A stretch of DNA of 64,000 bases from Rhizobiaceae bacterium. Its GTDB lineage: Bacteria; Pseudomonadota; Alphaproteobacteria; Rhizobiales; Rhizobiaceae. The DNA is taken from the NCBI GenBank assembly GCA_014238155.1, contig JABABQ010000032.1:108074-172073 (forward strand), written 5' to 3'. The position numbers and the translations under genes were made by a program. Of this stretch, positions 1 through 7,863 are shown piece after piece (positions within the stretch are counted from its first letter, which is position 1; each line of letters starts with the position of its first letter). The notes below the pieces were generated by a model, which worked only from the letters and a program-made list of their open reading frames with translations, ran no database searches and was not told the DNA's origin.

Positions 1-1
1 T

Positions 2-487
2 TGGGGCGTGCTATTTTTGGTGGTCACGACCTATGGCTGGGAGAAAGTCTGGTATTCGATACACGGGCCGGCTGATCTGGGAGCGATTGAGTTCGCCGAT
101 CTGTCCAAACCCTCCCACCCTGATCAGGTGCTGATTTGTCCGGAACTCATCTGCAAAAACGACGACCGCCACACCGAAAGTCCGATTTACGCTATCGATG
201 TCGACACATTGCATACTGCTTTTCTAAAGATGCTGGAACCGGAAACCAGTCTTTACAGAGTGGACGATGGAAGTGATCCGATGCGCTTTCGTTACGTCCA
301 GCGCAGCCGACTGCTGCGGCTGCCTGATACCATTAGTGTGCGGCTGTTTTCTCTCGGCGATGGTACCTCATCCTCGTTGGCGCTGTATGGCAGAAGCCAG
401 GTTGAAATCCCCTATCTGAATGAAAACATCAAACGTGCAAACCGCTGGATTGATCGGTTGAAAGACCTGGAAAAGAATCCAATCTGA
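2..487 (+). CDS. DUF1499 family protein, 5' end cut by window
   Basis: The reading frame is open to the left edge, so the true start lies outside the window; the first in-frame candidate is a GTG at 8. The visible start is hydrophobic and reads like the end of a membrane anchor. The rest follows the DUF1499 pattern: a GPADLG segment, a short stretch with paired Cys in a CPELIC motif, then FRYVQRSRLLRLPDTISVR and a C-terminal SRSQ-type strand (here GRSQVE). DUF1499 proteins are small envelope-associated proteins with no settled function. It ends 16 bases before the convergent histidine kinase gene. Family assignment is from motif recognition; function is unknown. Confidence 0.75.
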   Translation, partial: WGVLFLVVTTYGWEKVWYSIHGPADLGAIEFADLSKPSHPDQVLICPELICKNDDRHTESPIYAIDVDTLHTAFLKMLEPETSLYRVDDGSDPMRFRYVQRSRLLRLPDTISVRLFSLGDGTSSSLALYGRSQVEIPYLNENIKRANRWIDRLKDLEKNPI

Positions 488-503
488 ATCACTTCAATGG
501 CTT

Positions 504-1928
504 CTACACCGGCAGTTTCACGACCACACTCAACCCACCCAAATCGCTGTTGTGCAAAGATATTTCTCCGCCATGCGTGTGTACAATATCCTGGCTGATA
601 GCGAGGCCGAGCCCGGTACCGGTTTCATCCTGATTTCGCGCGTCATCAAGCCGGACAAATGGTTTGAACACTTCTTCGCGCAAGTCCTCTGCAATTCCGG
701 GTCCGTTGTCATGTAATTCCAACTGCAAGGCATTTTTACGATGCTTCACTCTAACTTCCACTTTGTCGCCATGCCGCAGCGCGTTCAAAACCAAGTTAGA
801 CATCAGGCGAGAAAATGCCGTTGGTCGCACAACGATTGAGGGATTGCCCTTTATTTTGACCTTGAATGTCTTTCCCAACTTGCCTGCCTCATCGTGGAAT
901 CGCTGCAGGACGTCCTCAATATTCAGCTCGCTGGCTTCTTCGCCCGTATCGCCCCTTGCAAAATCCAGATAGGCTTGCAGCATGTCCTGCATATCATCCA
1001 CATCACCCGACAAGGCCTCCACTTCTATAGATTGAGGAACCAGCGCAAGCTGCAAGCGAAATCTGGTCAGCACGGTGCGCAAGTCGTGACTTACTCCGGC
1101 CAACATAGACGTTCGCTGATCCAGCGCCCGCTCGATGCGATTGCGCATTTCCAGGAATGCATCGGTTGCCTGCCTGACTTCCAAAGCTCCCCGAGGGCGC
1201 AAATCGTCCGGTGCAATCTGCCCTTTGCCAAACAGATCTGCAGCCTCGGCCAATCGTTGGATCGGCCGGATCTGATTGCGCAGAAACAAGATCGCGATGA
1301 TCAACAGAACAATCGATGCACCAACCATCCACAAGAGAAAAATATGGGTGTTGGAGGCATAGGCCTGTTTGCGGGGTACGAAGACCCGCAAAACTTTTTT
1401 CTCCAGCCTGATTCGAATTTCAAGAATGTTTGAATCCCCCAGAGTATCAATCCAGAAGGGTTTCTTGATTCGGCTGGCCAATTGCTGGCTCAGCGCCGCA
1501 TCCAGAATTGAGAAAAAAGGCTTCGGCTTGGGTGCCGGGAAGTCTTCGAGCGGCAAGATCCTCATATCCAGCGACAGACTTTGACGAGCTATCGAAGTGA
1601 TGGTTTCAAAATCCGTATCCTGGGGATAGGTCTCGATTACATCGACCAGCGCCGAGATATCCCGCACCACAGCAGCAGACAGGCGGTTGGTCACCGATTG
1701 CCAGTGACGCTCCATGAATACAAATGCAATGACTGCTTGCAACAATAGCATTGGGGCGATGATGATGATCAGCGACCGGCCATACAGGCCCGTCGGCATG
1801 GCAGCTGCAAACTTGCGGGCCATGCTCCGCCAGTAGCGGCGCAACGGGCTGTATCGACGCGGGCGTTGAGACTGTCGGGGAGCGGCAGGGTCTGGCGTCA
1901 ACGGCAATCTGTCAGATTGATCACTCAA
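504..1928 (-). CDS. EnvZ-type sensor histidine kinase
   Basis: Inner-membrane histidine kinase of 474 residues, partner of the response regulator encoded just upstream. Two membrane helices lie near residues 52-72 and 196-216 and flank a periplasmic sensor domain of about 120 residues. A HAMP linker follows, then the H-box with phospho-acceptor H281 (SHDLRT), the N-box (NLVLNALRHGD), the G1 box (DNGPGI) and G2 (GTGLGLAIS). The H-box reads HDLRTVLTRF, so the Pro usual in EnvZ-type kinases is Val here; in EnvZ that position affects phosphatase activity. The gene lies 43 bases downstream of the regulator gene in the same orientation and is probably co-transcribed. The signal sensed is not evident. 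Confidence 0.9.
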   Translation of the reverse strand: MSDQSDRLPLTPDPAAPRQSQRPRRYSPLRRYWRSMARKFAAAMPTGLYGRSLIIIIAPMLLLQAVIAFVFMERHWQSVTNRLSAAVVRDISALVDVIETYPQDTDFETITSIARQSLSLDMRILPLEDFPAPKPKPFFSILDAALSQQLASRIKKPFWIDTLGDSNILEIRIRLEKKVLRVFVPRKQAYASNTHIFLLWMVGASIVLLIIAILFLRNQIRPIQRLAEAADLFGKGQIAPDDLRPRGALEVRQATDAFLEMRNRIERALDQRTSMLAGVSHDLRTVLTRFRLQLALVPQSIEVEALSGDVDDMQDMLQAYLDFARGDTGEEASELNIEDVLQRFHDEAGKLGKTFKVKIKGNPSIVVRPTAFSRLMSNLVLNALRHGDKVEVRVKHRKNALQLELHDNGPGIAEDLREEVFKPFVRLDDARNQDETGTGLGLAISQDIVHTHGGEISLHNSDLGGLSVVVKLPV

Positions 1929-1971
1929 TGCCGGTCATTCCTCTGCCGGTAAGATACAAGATTTGCCAAGC

Positions 1972-2712
1972 CTATTCGATTTGCAACTTATATCCAATGC
2001 CACGCACTGTCTGAAGCCAGGTGGGGGTTGCCGGATCAACTTCGATTTTGCGGCGCAGGCGGTTGATCTGCACATCTACGGTGCGCTCGCTGGCGGTTGC
2101 GTCTTCGCCCACCAGGTCCAGCCGCGGCACCACCTGCCCGGCATTTTCAGCAAACAGCACCATGATTTCGCGTTCCCTGTCGGTGAGTTTGATGGTTGTG
2201 CCATTTTTCTTCAACTCACGCGACAAAACCGAAAAAGTGTAAGGCCCAAACAATACCTGTTCGATGCCGGGAGGTTCCTCGACTTTGACTCGCTTTAGAA
2301 TACTGTTGATGCGCAGCACAAGTTCGCGGGGATCAAATGGTTTAGCCAGATAATCGTCGGCACCAGCTTCCAGTCCTTTAATACGTGCCTCGATTTCTCC
2401 CAAGGCCGTCAGCATCAGCACGGGAACATCCATTTTCTGACGAATGGCATTGGTAAAGTCAGTGCCATTTTCTCCCGGCATCATCACATCAACGATTAAC
2501 AGATCGAAGCTGAGCCCGGCGAGCTTGCGACGCGCGTCTGCTGCGTCAGATGCGGTGGAAATCCGAAACCCCTGCTCGGCAAGATATCGTGACAACAAAT
2601 CGCGGATGCGCCGGTCATCATCAATCACAAGAATATGTGCTGCATCGTCGGATAATAAAGTCGCACTGTCAGCCTTAGCTGTTCCAGATTGTGGTGCCTG
2701 CAAGGTGTTCAT
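1972..2712 (-). CDS. OmpR/PhoB-type response regulator, PetR-like
   Basis: DNA-binding response regulator of 246 residues: N-terminal receiver domain with the acidic pocket (VIDDD), the phospho-acceptor Asp in LLIVDVMMPGENG, conserved Thr (MLTALG) and Lys (LAKPFDP), then a winged-helix output domain ending with DVQINRLRRKIE and RGIGYKL. I place the start at the ATG at 2712 because it has a GGAAAGG ribosome site nine bases upstream; the ATG six codons earlier overlaps that site. The order MarR gene, this regulator, EnvZ-type kinase recalls the petP-petR pair known in Rhodobacter capsulatus, where petR lies upstream of the bc1 operon. Here petABC is about 18 kb away, so the PetR name is inference. 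Confidence 0.9.
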   Translation of the reverse strand: MNTLQAPQSGTAKADSATLLSDDAAHILVIDDDRRIRDLLSRYLAEQGFRISTASDAADARRKLAGLSFDLLIVDVMMPGENGTDFTNAIRQKMDVPVLMLTALGEIEARIKGLEAGADDYLAKPFDPRELVLRINSILKRVKVEEPPGIEQVLFGPYTFSVLSRELKKNGTTIKLTDREREIMVLFAENAGQVVPRLDLVGEDATASERTVDVQINRLRRKIEVDPATPTWLQTVRGIGYKLQIE

Positions 2713-2757
2713 TGTTAGATGCCTTTCCAATGCAGGCTGCTCAAAACCGGAACAGCT

Positions 2758-3285
2758 CTATTGATCCTGCTCCATCAACCCATTTACCAAATCGCGCTCT
2801 TCCGGTTCGATCATCCCGAATAGAAAATCGCGAATGCTTTCCCGGTCCTTATTCTTGATACCTTCAATGGCACCCTTAATTCGGCGAGACTGCATGTGGG
2901 TCAATTGAATGGAAAGATTGCGGCCTTTTTGCGTTGGATACAAGAGTCGTTGACGACGGTCTTCAGGGCCGGCGATCTGAACCAGATGGCCACTTTCCAC
3001 CAATTGTCGCAAAACCGGACCAAGACTCTGCTTGGTGATGCGTAGGATTTCGAGCAATTCTGCCACCACCATGCCGGGGCGTCGGTTGACGAAATGCAGC
3101 ACCCGGTGATGAGCTCTGCCAAATCCATATTCTTCCAACATGCCATCGGCGTCGGCGATAAAATCCCGGTAGGCAAAGAAAAACAACTCTACCAGAGGAA
3201 AGTCCAGATCCTCGTCCGGTTCCGGTGGGTCGAAAACCGGTTGGCCGGCACTATTTTCAGTTTTGTTTGCAGCGAGGCCAGACAT
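2758..3285 (-). CDS. MarR-family transcriptional regulator, PetP-like
   Basis: A 175-residue MarR-type winged-helix repressor or activator. The N-terminal 25 residues are acidic and Pro-rich; the helical dimer region and HTH follow, with AELLEILRITKQSLGPVLRQLVESGHLVQI as recognition region and the wing PEDRRQRLLYPTQKG, which carries the usual Asp-Arg-Arg. It lies 45 bases upstream of the response regulator in the same direction, so the three genes probably form one operon. The arrangement matches petP-petR in Rhodobacter. It is divergent from ilvE across a 128-base gap that must hold both promoters. The effector and targets cannot be read from the sequence. Confidence 0.88.
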   Translation of the reverse strand: MSGLAANKTENSAGQPVFDPPEPDEDLDFPLVELFFFAYRDFIADADGMLEEYGFGRAHHRVLHFVNRRPGMVVAELLEILRITKQSLGPVLRQLVESGHLVQIAGPEDRRQRLLYPTQKGRNLSIQLTHMQSRRIKGAIEGIKNKDRESIRDFLFGMIEPEERDLVNGLMEQDQ

Positions 3286-3413
3286 GAGCGGACGTGGTAT
3301 CCAGATATTGCATTTAGGTCAGGACGGTTGACATAACACATGCGGCGTCCATAGTAACCTAAGATTTTGATAGGGGCGGACCGGCCCCGGCACAACAGCA
3401 AAAGAGGTATTTT

Positions 3414-4289
3414 ATGGCTGGCGTTCCGTTTGACCAACTGGATGGAGACATCTGGTATAATGGAGAATTCGTCGAATGGGAAAATGCCCAGGTGCATGTG
3501 CTAACCCACGGGTTGCACTATGCAAGCGCCGTATTTGAAGGCGAGCGGGCTTATGGTGGAGAGATTTTCAAGCTAACTGAACATACCAAACGACTGCATA
3601 AGTCTGCCGAATACCTGGGATTTGAAATTCCCTGGTCGGTACAGGAAATCGATGACGCCTGCGTTGCTGCCTTGAAACGGCAGGGCTTGTCCAATGCCTA
3701 TATCCGTCCTGTTGCCTGGCGCGGCAGCGAGATGATGGGAGTCTCTGCCCAGGACAATAAGATAAACCTGGCCATCGCTGTGTGGGACTGGCCTTCCTAT
3801 TTTGATCCGGCGCAGAAGATGAAAGGCATACGCCTTGATATTGCTGAATGGAAGCGGCCGGATCCGGCGACCATTCCATGCAAATCGAAAGCTGCCGGTC
3901 TCTACATGATCTGCACTTTGTCAAAACACGCAGCAGAAGCCAAAGGTTATGCCGATGCGTTGATGTTTGATTATCGCGGTCGAGTTGCAGAATGCACCGG
4001 CGCCAATATTTTCTTCATTAAAGACAATGTAATCCACACACCGACGCCAGACTGCTTCCTCGATGGTATCACGCGCCAAACAGTGATTGACTTGGCCGAA
4101 CGCCGCCAATTTGAGGTGATTGAACGGGTCATCATGCCCGAAGAAATGTCAGGGTTTGAAGAGTGTTTCATCACCGGTTCAGCTGCTGAAGTCACTCCGG
4201 TATCAGAAATCGGACCTTACGATTTTAAGCCCGGAACGATCAGCAAACTGATGATCGAAGACTATGAAAACGAAGTGACTCCGGATTAG
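3414..4289 (+). CDS. ilvE: Branched-chain amino acid aminotransferase
   Basis: Class IV PLP-dependent aminotransferase, 291 residues, that interconverts Leu, Ile and Val with their 2-oxo acids using glutamate/2-oxoglutarate. Family marks are the N-terminal HGLHYASAVFEGERAY segment, the CKSKAAGLYMICTLSKHAAE region that carries the PLP lysine, and EECFITGSAAEVTPV near the C-terminus, which is typical of IlvE rather than D-amino-acid transaminase. An AGAGG-like ribosome site lies upstream of the ATG. It diverges from the MarR-type regulator gene, a neighbour arrangement that suggests, but does not show, regulation by it. Confidence 0.92.
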   Translation: MAGVPFDQLDGDIWYNGEFVEWENAQVHVLTHGLHYASAVFEGERAYGGEIFKLTEHTKRLHKSAEYLGFEIPWSVQEIDDACVAALKRQGLSNAYIRPVAWRGSEMMGVSAQDNKINLAIAVWDWPSYFDPAQKMKGIRLDIAEWKRPDPATIPCKSKAAGLYMICTLSKHAAEAKGYADALMFDYRGRVAECTGANIFFIKDNVIHTPTPDCFLDGITRQTVIDLAERRQFEVIERVIMPEEMSGFEECFITGSAAEVTPVSEIGPYDFKPGTISKLMIEDYENEVTPD

Positions 4290-4349
4290 GTCGCGCCATT
4301 ATCACCCAATCTTCGAAGAATATGAATCAGTGAAAAGTGGAACTTATAG

Positions 4350-4378
4350 TTGACTTGACGTAAGGGAAGCTGAATTAT
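4350..4378 (+). promoter_or_regulatory. Candidate sigma70 promoter for the glycine-zipper gene
   Basis: TTGACT at 4350-4355 and AATTAT at 4373-4378 are separated by 17 bases, and lie about 50 bases before the ATG at 4426. A short hairpin (CCCGC/GCGGG, around 4388-4402) follows in the predicted leader. The match to the -10 consensus is four of six. Confidence 0.4.
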
Positions 4379-4425
4379 CGGATTTAACCCGCACTGGGCG
4401 GGCAACCATTGCGGAGGAAATATCA

Positions 4426-4731
4426 ATGGAAGCACTTTTACCAATCGTTATTCAGGTCATTGCTGGTATTATGGGCGGTGGTGGCATCGCCTCTGTGCTC
4501 AAAGGCGTAAATATGGGAGCGACCGGTAACCTGATCGCCGGGGCTCTGGGTGGCCTTGGTGGTGGCTCCATACTGGGCATGTTAGGCGGTGCCGGTGCTG
4601 GAGCGGCAGCAGGTGATGCTGCTGGCGGCGGCATGTTGGGAAGCATGATCGGCTCAGCAATCGGTGGCGGCGCGGGTGGTGCCATCTTAACCGCTGTTGC
4701 TGGAATGGTAATGAATAAAATGAAGGGATAG
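4426..4731 (+). CDS. Small glycine-zipper membrane protein, unknown function
   Basis: A 101-residue protein with a strong GCGGAGG ribosome site. It is almost wholly Gly, Ala, Met, Ile and Leu. After a hydrophobic N-terminal helix (EALLPIVIQVIAGIMGG) it has repeated GxxxG spacing (GALGGLGGGSILGMLGGAGAG, GSMIGSAIGGGAGGAIL) and ends in a basic MNKMKG tail. Such glycine zippers pack transmembrane helices; the composition is seen in pore-forming peptides, in bacteriocin-like peptides and in small outer-membrane or lipoprotein-associated proteins. It has no signal-cleavage site that I can see and sits alone between ilvE and an MBL-fold hydrolase. No function is claimed. Confidence 0.7.
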   Translation: MEALLPIVIQVIAGIMGGGGIASVLKGVNMGATGNLIAGALGGLGGGSILGMLGGAGAGAAAGDAAGGGMLGSMIGSAIGGGAGGAILTAVAGMVMNKMKG

Positions 4732-4828
4732 TTCCCTCGATGCCATTTATGGTGTCAACAATCGTGGTAATGAACGGGTGATGTCGGAAAATAATCTCGA
4801 CACCACCCGTTTTCATGAGGGATTTTGA

Positions 4829-5470
4829 ATGGCCAATCTTCAAATCACCATTGTAGCTGTGACCGCGTTTCAGCAAAACTGCACGCTGATGTGGGATGAA
4901 GAGAGCAAAGACGGCGTGATTATCGATCCAGGCGGAGACAATGACCGCGTCAAAGAGGCAATCTCCGAACTCGGCATTAAACCGACGGCCATCTGGCTGA
5001 CCCACGGACATATCGATCACGCCGCCGGCGCCATGGAAATGAAAGAGGATTACGGGATCGATATTGTCGGGCCGCACAAAGACGATTTGCCGCTGCTTGA
5101 TGGGTTGGAAAAACAGGCACAGATGTTTGGTCTTGAAGGTCAGGTGCGAAATTGCCGGCCAGACCGATGGCTCGAAGAGGGTGAAGTGATGCACATTGGG
5201 GAACATCAGTTCGATGTTTTTCATTGTCCGGGTCACGCACCCGGCCATGTGGTTTTTTATAATAAAAAGGCAGGATTTGCCCATGTGGGGGATGTATTAT
5301 TTGCCGGATCAATCGGGCGGACCGATCTGCCGGGGGGGGACCACGAGGCGCTAATCAACTCGATCAAGACCAAGCTGATGGCCTGGCCGGACGACGTACA
5401 ATTCATTTGCGGACATGGTCCTGCCAGTTCTATCGGGCAGGAACGCTCCAGCAATCCCTTCCTGGTTTGA
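4829..5470 (+). CDS. MBL-fold metallo-hydrolase (glyoxalase II-like)
   Basis: A 213-residue metallo-beta-lactamase-fold hydrolase. The metal-binding motif is THGHIDHAAG, with further ligands in the FHCPGHAPGHV histidine, the Asp of FAHVGDVLFAGSIGRTDLPGG and the last His in FICGHGPAS. The FxxxSIGRxDxPGG signature is typical of the YcbL/GloB-like subgroup that includes type II glyoxalases and persulfide dioxygenase relatives. It lacks the C-terminal helical domain of classical GloB, so a small thioester or lactone substrate is likely but not determined. It stands alone, 97 bases after the glycine-zipper gene. Confidence 0.88.
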   Translation: MANLQITIVAVTAFQQNCTLMWDEESKDGVIIDPGGDNDRVKEAISELGIKPTAIWLTHGHIDHAAGAMEMKEDYGIDIVGPHKDDLPLLDGLEKQAQMFGLEGQVRNCRPDRWLEEGEVMHIGEHQFDVFHCPGHAPGHVVFYNKKAGFAHVGDVLFAGSIGRTDLPGGDHEALINSIKTKLMAWPDDVQFICGHGPASSIGQERSSNPFLV

Positions 5471-5547
5471 TTGTTCCATTATCCAGCCGCACTGGTTAAC
5501 TATGCTTCCTGGCAATTTGCTGGTTATTTTGCTCACTTCACCCTAGC

Positions 5548-5581
5548 AAAAGGCCTCACTGAAAAGAGTTCAAGCGAGGCC
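5548..5581 (-). terminator. Rho-independent terminator of the TPR gene
   Basis: Read on the minus strand, GGCCTC pairs with GAGGCC (arms 5576-5581 and 5552-5557, extendable by flanking pairs) and is followed by TTTT. It lies about 30 bases after the stop of the TPR gene. Confidence 0.6.
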
Positions 5582-5612
5582 AGGATGTTGAATGCATTTA
5601 TCCCACTTATGA

Positions 5613-6155
5613 CTACTGAGAAATGTGGCGAATGATTTCCGTTTCCAGCATTGAATATTCACGGCAGTCTTTGCCGCAACGTTTTTCAATTTCGGCGAGT
5701 TGCTCGCGTGCCTTGTCGACTTTGCCCAATTGCAGAAAGGCTTCGCCCATATATTCCATCACCAGAGTATAATCCGGGTCCTCACGCAGAGCAGCGGCGT
5801 AATACGTCAGGCCTTTTTCGATGCGACCAAGCTTGCGGTTGGAATATCCCAAATAGTTGAGAATACGTGGGTCATTCTTGTTTTCCGCGAGTTCCAGAAC
5901 CACGATCGCTTCTTCATAACGCCGGTTATAAGCCAGGTCCCGCGCAGCTTCGTATATATTATCGTCGTCCAGTTCGCTGGATTTCTTTGGCAGCACACAA
6001 AGGCGCTTTTTCTTGTCCCACACTTTGCCATTGATGCAGGTGGGAGTTTCGATCGTGGAGCCGCCATCTCCGGCCGCGAACACCGAACCGGTGAACGCCG
6101 CGCCGCCAAGCAAAATGCTGGCCGCCAATGCGGTTTTTAGAGATTGAGACAACAT
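5613..6155 (-). CDS. Exported tetratricopeptide-repeat protein
   Basis: A 180-residue protein with a signal peptide (LKTALAASILLGGAAFTGSVFAAGDGG, cleavage probably after AFA or nearby Ala) and two to three TPR units in the second half (NIYEAARDLAYNRRYEEAIVVLELAENK, ILNYLGYSNRKLGRIEKGLTYYAAALREDP, VMEYMGEAFLQLGKVDKAREQLAEIEKRCG). Four Cys residues, two in the region after the signal peptide and two near the end, could form disulfides in the periplasm. The ATG at 6155 is chosen because a GGAG site lies six bases upstream; a TTG four codons earlier is unlikely. TPRs act as protein-binding scaffolds; the partner is unknown. Confidence 0.8.
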   Translation of the reverse strand: MLSQSLKTALAASILLGGAAFTGSVFAAGDGGSTIETPTCINGKVWDKKKRLCVLPKKSSELDDDNIYEAARDLAYNRRYEEAIVVLELAENKNDPRILNYLGYSNRKLGRIEKGLTYYAAALREDPDYTLVMEYMGEAFLQLGKVDKAREQLAEIEKRCGKDCREYSMLETEIIRHISQ

Positions 6156-6363
6156 GTTATTCTCCAATTTGTCTGTACCGGTCGACGCCCCTGAATGCTC
6201 AAGTTACGGTTGGACGCCCTTCGAAGTTTCAGATTAGCGTTGAAAAAAGACTTTGTCATGTGACAGGTGGCAAGTCGTGAAGTGCATAACGTTATTGTGC
6301 TTGCACTTTATATAGCTTGGTTCTAGCAGATTATTCTGCACTGCCTTTTCTGGAATTTGAATA

Positions 6364-7290
6364 ATGTCACGCAGATCAGCAAACCTGTTGTTGCTTGTTG
6401 CCGGCCTTGTATGGGGACTTGGTTTTGTCGCGCAGGAAACGGCGATGGAGGATATCGGCCCCTTCACCTTCATGACTTTGCGCTTTGCCCTGGCTTCCCT
6501 TGCACTCGTGCCATTTGTGCTGATCGAACACCGTCGGACAGCGAATTCTGGTAAAAACGTGCTGGCAATTTCGCCAGGCGACTGGCTGGCAATTTCAATA
6601 GTCGGGCTGATGTTTTTTCTGGCGATGGCATTTCAGCAAATCGGCATGTTGGGCACCACAGTTTCAAATGCTGGAGTGTTGACGGGACTTTACGTTGTTT
6701 TGACACCGATGCTGGCATTTTTTGCCCTCGGCCAAAGACAACCCAAACTCGTCTGGCCCGCAGCCGTCTTGGCATTTTTTGGCATCTGGCTGCTCGGTGG
6801 CGGTGGTTTGGACCAGCTGACGTGGGGAGACTGGTTTGTGATATTCGGAGCGATTTTCGCCGGATTGCACGTCCTTGCCATGGGCCATGTTGTGACCGGC
6901 CTGCGCCGACCTGCTGCAATCGCATCTGCGCAGTTTGCCGTTGCTGGCGTTTTGTCGGCTTTGGGATTTATCTCTGCCCGTCTCATGCAGTGGCAATATG
7001 AACCGTTGGTATCGGTGCAAACCATGCTGTCGGCTGCTCCTGAAATCCTGTATGCGGCGTTGTTTGCAGGTGCGTTGGCGTTTTTGTTGATGGCAATCTG
7101 TCAACAATATACCCGTGCAGCTGATGCAGCTGTCCTGATGTCATCCGAGGCATTGTTTGCAATAGCTGCAGGAGCTGTTTTGCTGGGCGAAAGACTGACC
7201 TGGATCGGATATTCGGGTGGAATCTTACTGTTTTTGGCAATCACGATAACGAGTCTGTCGGCCGCCAAATTCAAGGAATCTGTAGCTTAA
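6364..7290 (+). CDS. DMT-superfamily transporter with two EamA domains
   Basis: Inner-membrane protein of 308 residues with about ten hydrophobic helices arranged as two EamA repeats. The first repeat starts at LLLLVAGLVWGLGFVAQETAM and the second near GDWFVIFGAIFAGLHVLAMGHV. The second repeat ends with the characteristic AAVLMSSEALFAIAAGAVLLGERLTWIGYSGGILLFLAI, where the Glu residues before the last helices are conserved in the family. EamA proteins export amino acids or other metabolites; the substrate cannot be read from the sequence. It is monocistronic and diverges from the TPR gene. Confidence 0.88.
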   Translation: MSRRSANLLLLVAGLVWGLGFVAQETAMEDIGPFTFMTLRFALASLALVPFVLIEHRRTANSGKNVLAISPGDWLAISIVGLMFFLAMAFQQIGMLGTTVSNAGVLTGLYVVLTPMLAFFALGQRQPKLVWPAAVLAFFGIWLLGGGGLDQLTWGDWFVIFGAIFAGLHVLAMGHVVTGLRRPAAIASAQFAVAGVLSALGFISARLMQWQYEPLVSVQTMLSAAPEILYAALFAGALAFLLMAICQQYTRAADAAVLMSSEALFAIAAGAVLLGERLTWIGYSGGILLFLAITITSLSAAKFKESVA

Positions 7291-7576
7291 TTTCAAAAAG
7301 TGCTTGCAAAAGTCTCAAAACCGCAGCCATTATTTCGCAGTTCGGGTCAAAATATGCCCGGAGACTGGAAACGAGCCGTTTGATTGGGCAGTTGTTGCTG
7401 TCAAATTCAGACGGGCCCAGGGAAGCCTTTTGATCGCGATGAGCGGGTCAGATGCGTGATGCCCCCCTTCCCGAAGGCAATCTATAAAAGAGCATCACTT
7501 CCTTTCCCCGTCGCAGAAGCCTGGATTTTCTGCATGTCTAAATGCAGGCATCACACTTGGGAAAAGGAAATCCCCT
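7291..7576 (+). promoter_or_regulatory. Long leader region before the cold-shock gene
   Basis: No gene is visible in this 286-base stretch. Genes for cold-shock proteins often have long structured 5' leaders that control translation with temperature. A small hairpin (TGCAT, loop GTCTAA, ATGCA) lies about 30 bases before the GGAAAAGGAAAT ribosome site. A weak promoter-like pair, TTGCAA at 7304 and CATTAT at 7328, is present. The regulatory role is inference. Confidence 0.35.
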
Positions 7577-7786
7577 ATGCAAGGCACCGTAAAATTCTTC
7601 AACGCCGCCAAGGGTTATGGGTTCATCACGCCTGATGACGGCGAGAAAGACATCTTTGTGCATATCTCTGCTGTTGAACAATCGGGTCTGGGGTCTTTGG
7701 AAGAAGGCCAGAAGATTACTTTTGAGGTCGAACCTGACAAAAAGGGTAAGGGTCCAAAGGCCATCGACTTAAAACTGGTCGTTTAA
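7577..7786 (+). CDS. cspA: Cold-shock protein, CspA family
   Basis: A 69-residue single cold-shock (OB-fold) domain. RNP1 is KGYGFI and RNP2 is DIFVHIS, with the aromatic residues that stack on single-stranded RNA or DNA. Length is normal for the family. It acts as an RNA chaperone that melts secondary structure at low temperature or in stationary phase. The ATG has an AAGGAAAT ribosome site. It is monocistronic, with a long leader, and converges on the dehalogenase gene. The name cspA is generic; alphaproteobacteria have several paralogues. Confidence 0.95.
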   Translation: MQGTVKFFNAAKGYGFITPDDGEKDIFVHISAVEQSGLGSLEEGQKITFEVEPDKKGKGPKAIDLKLVV

Positions 7787-7827
7787 CTCGCATAAATTTA
7801 AAACTCTCCACGATCTCGCATGAGTTT

Positions 7828-7847
7828 TATTGCATACGTATGCAATA
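7828..7847. other. 20-bp perfect palindrome between convergent genes
   Basis: The sequence TATTGCATACGTATGCAATA is its own reverse complement with no spacer. It sits between the stop of the cold-shock gene and the stop of the dehalogenase gene, where a promoter operator is not expected. There is no T-run that would make it a terminator. Confidence 0.5.
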
Positions 7848-7863
7848 TCGGGTGCCTTGAATG

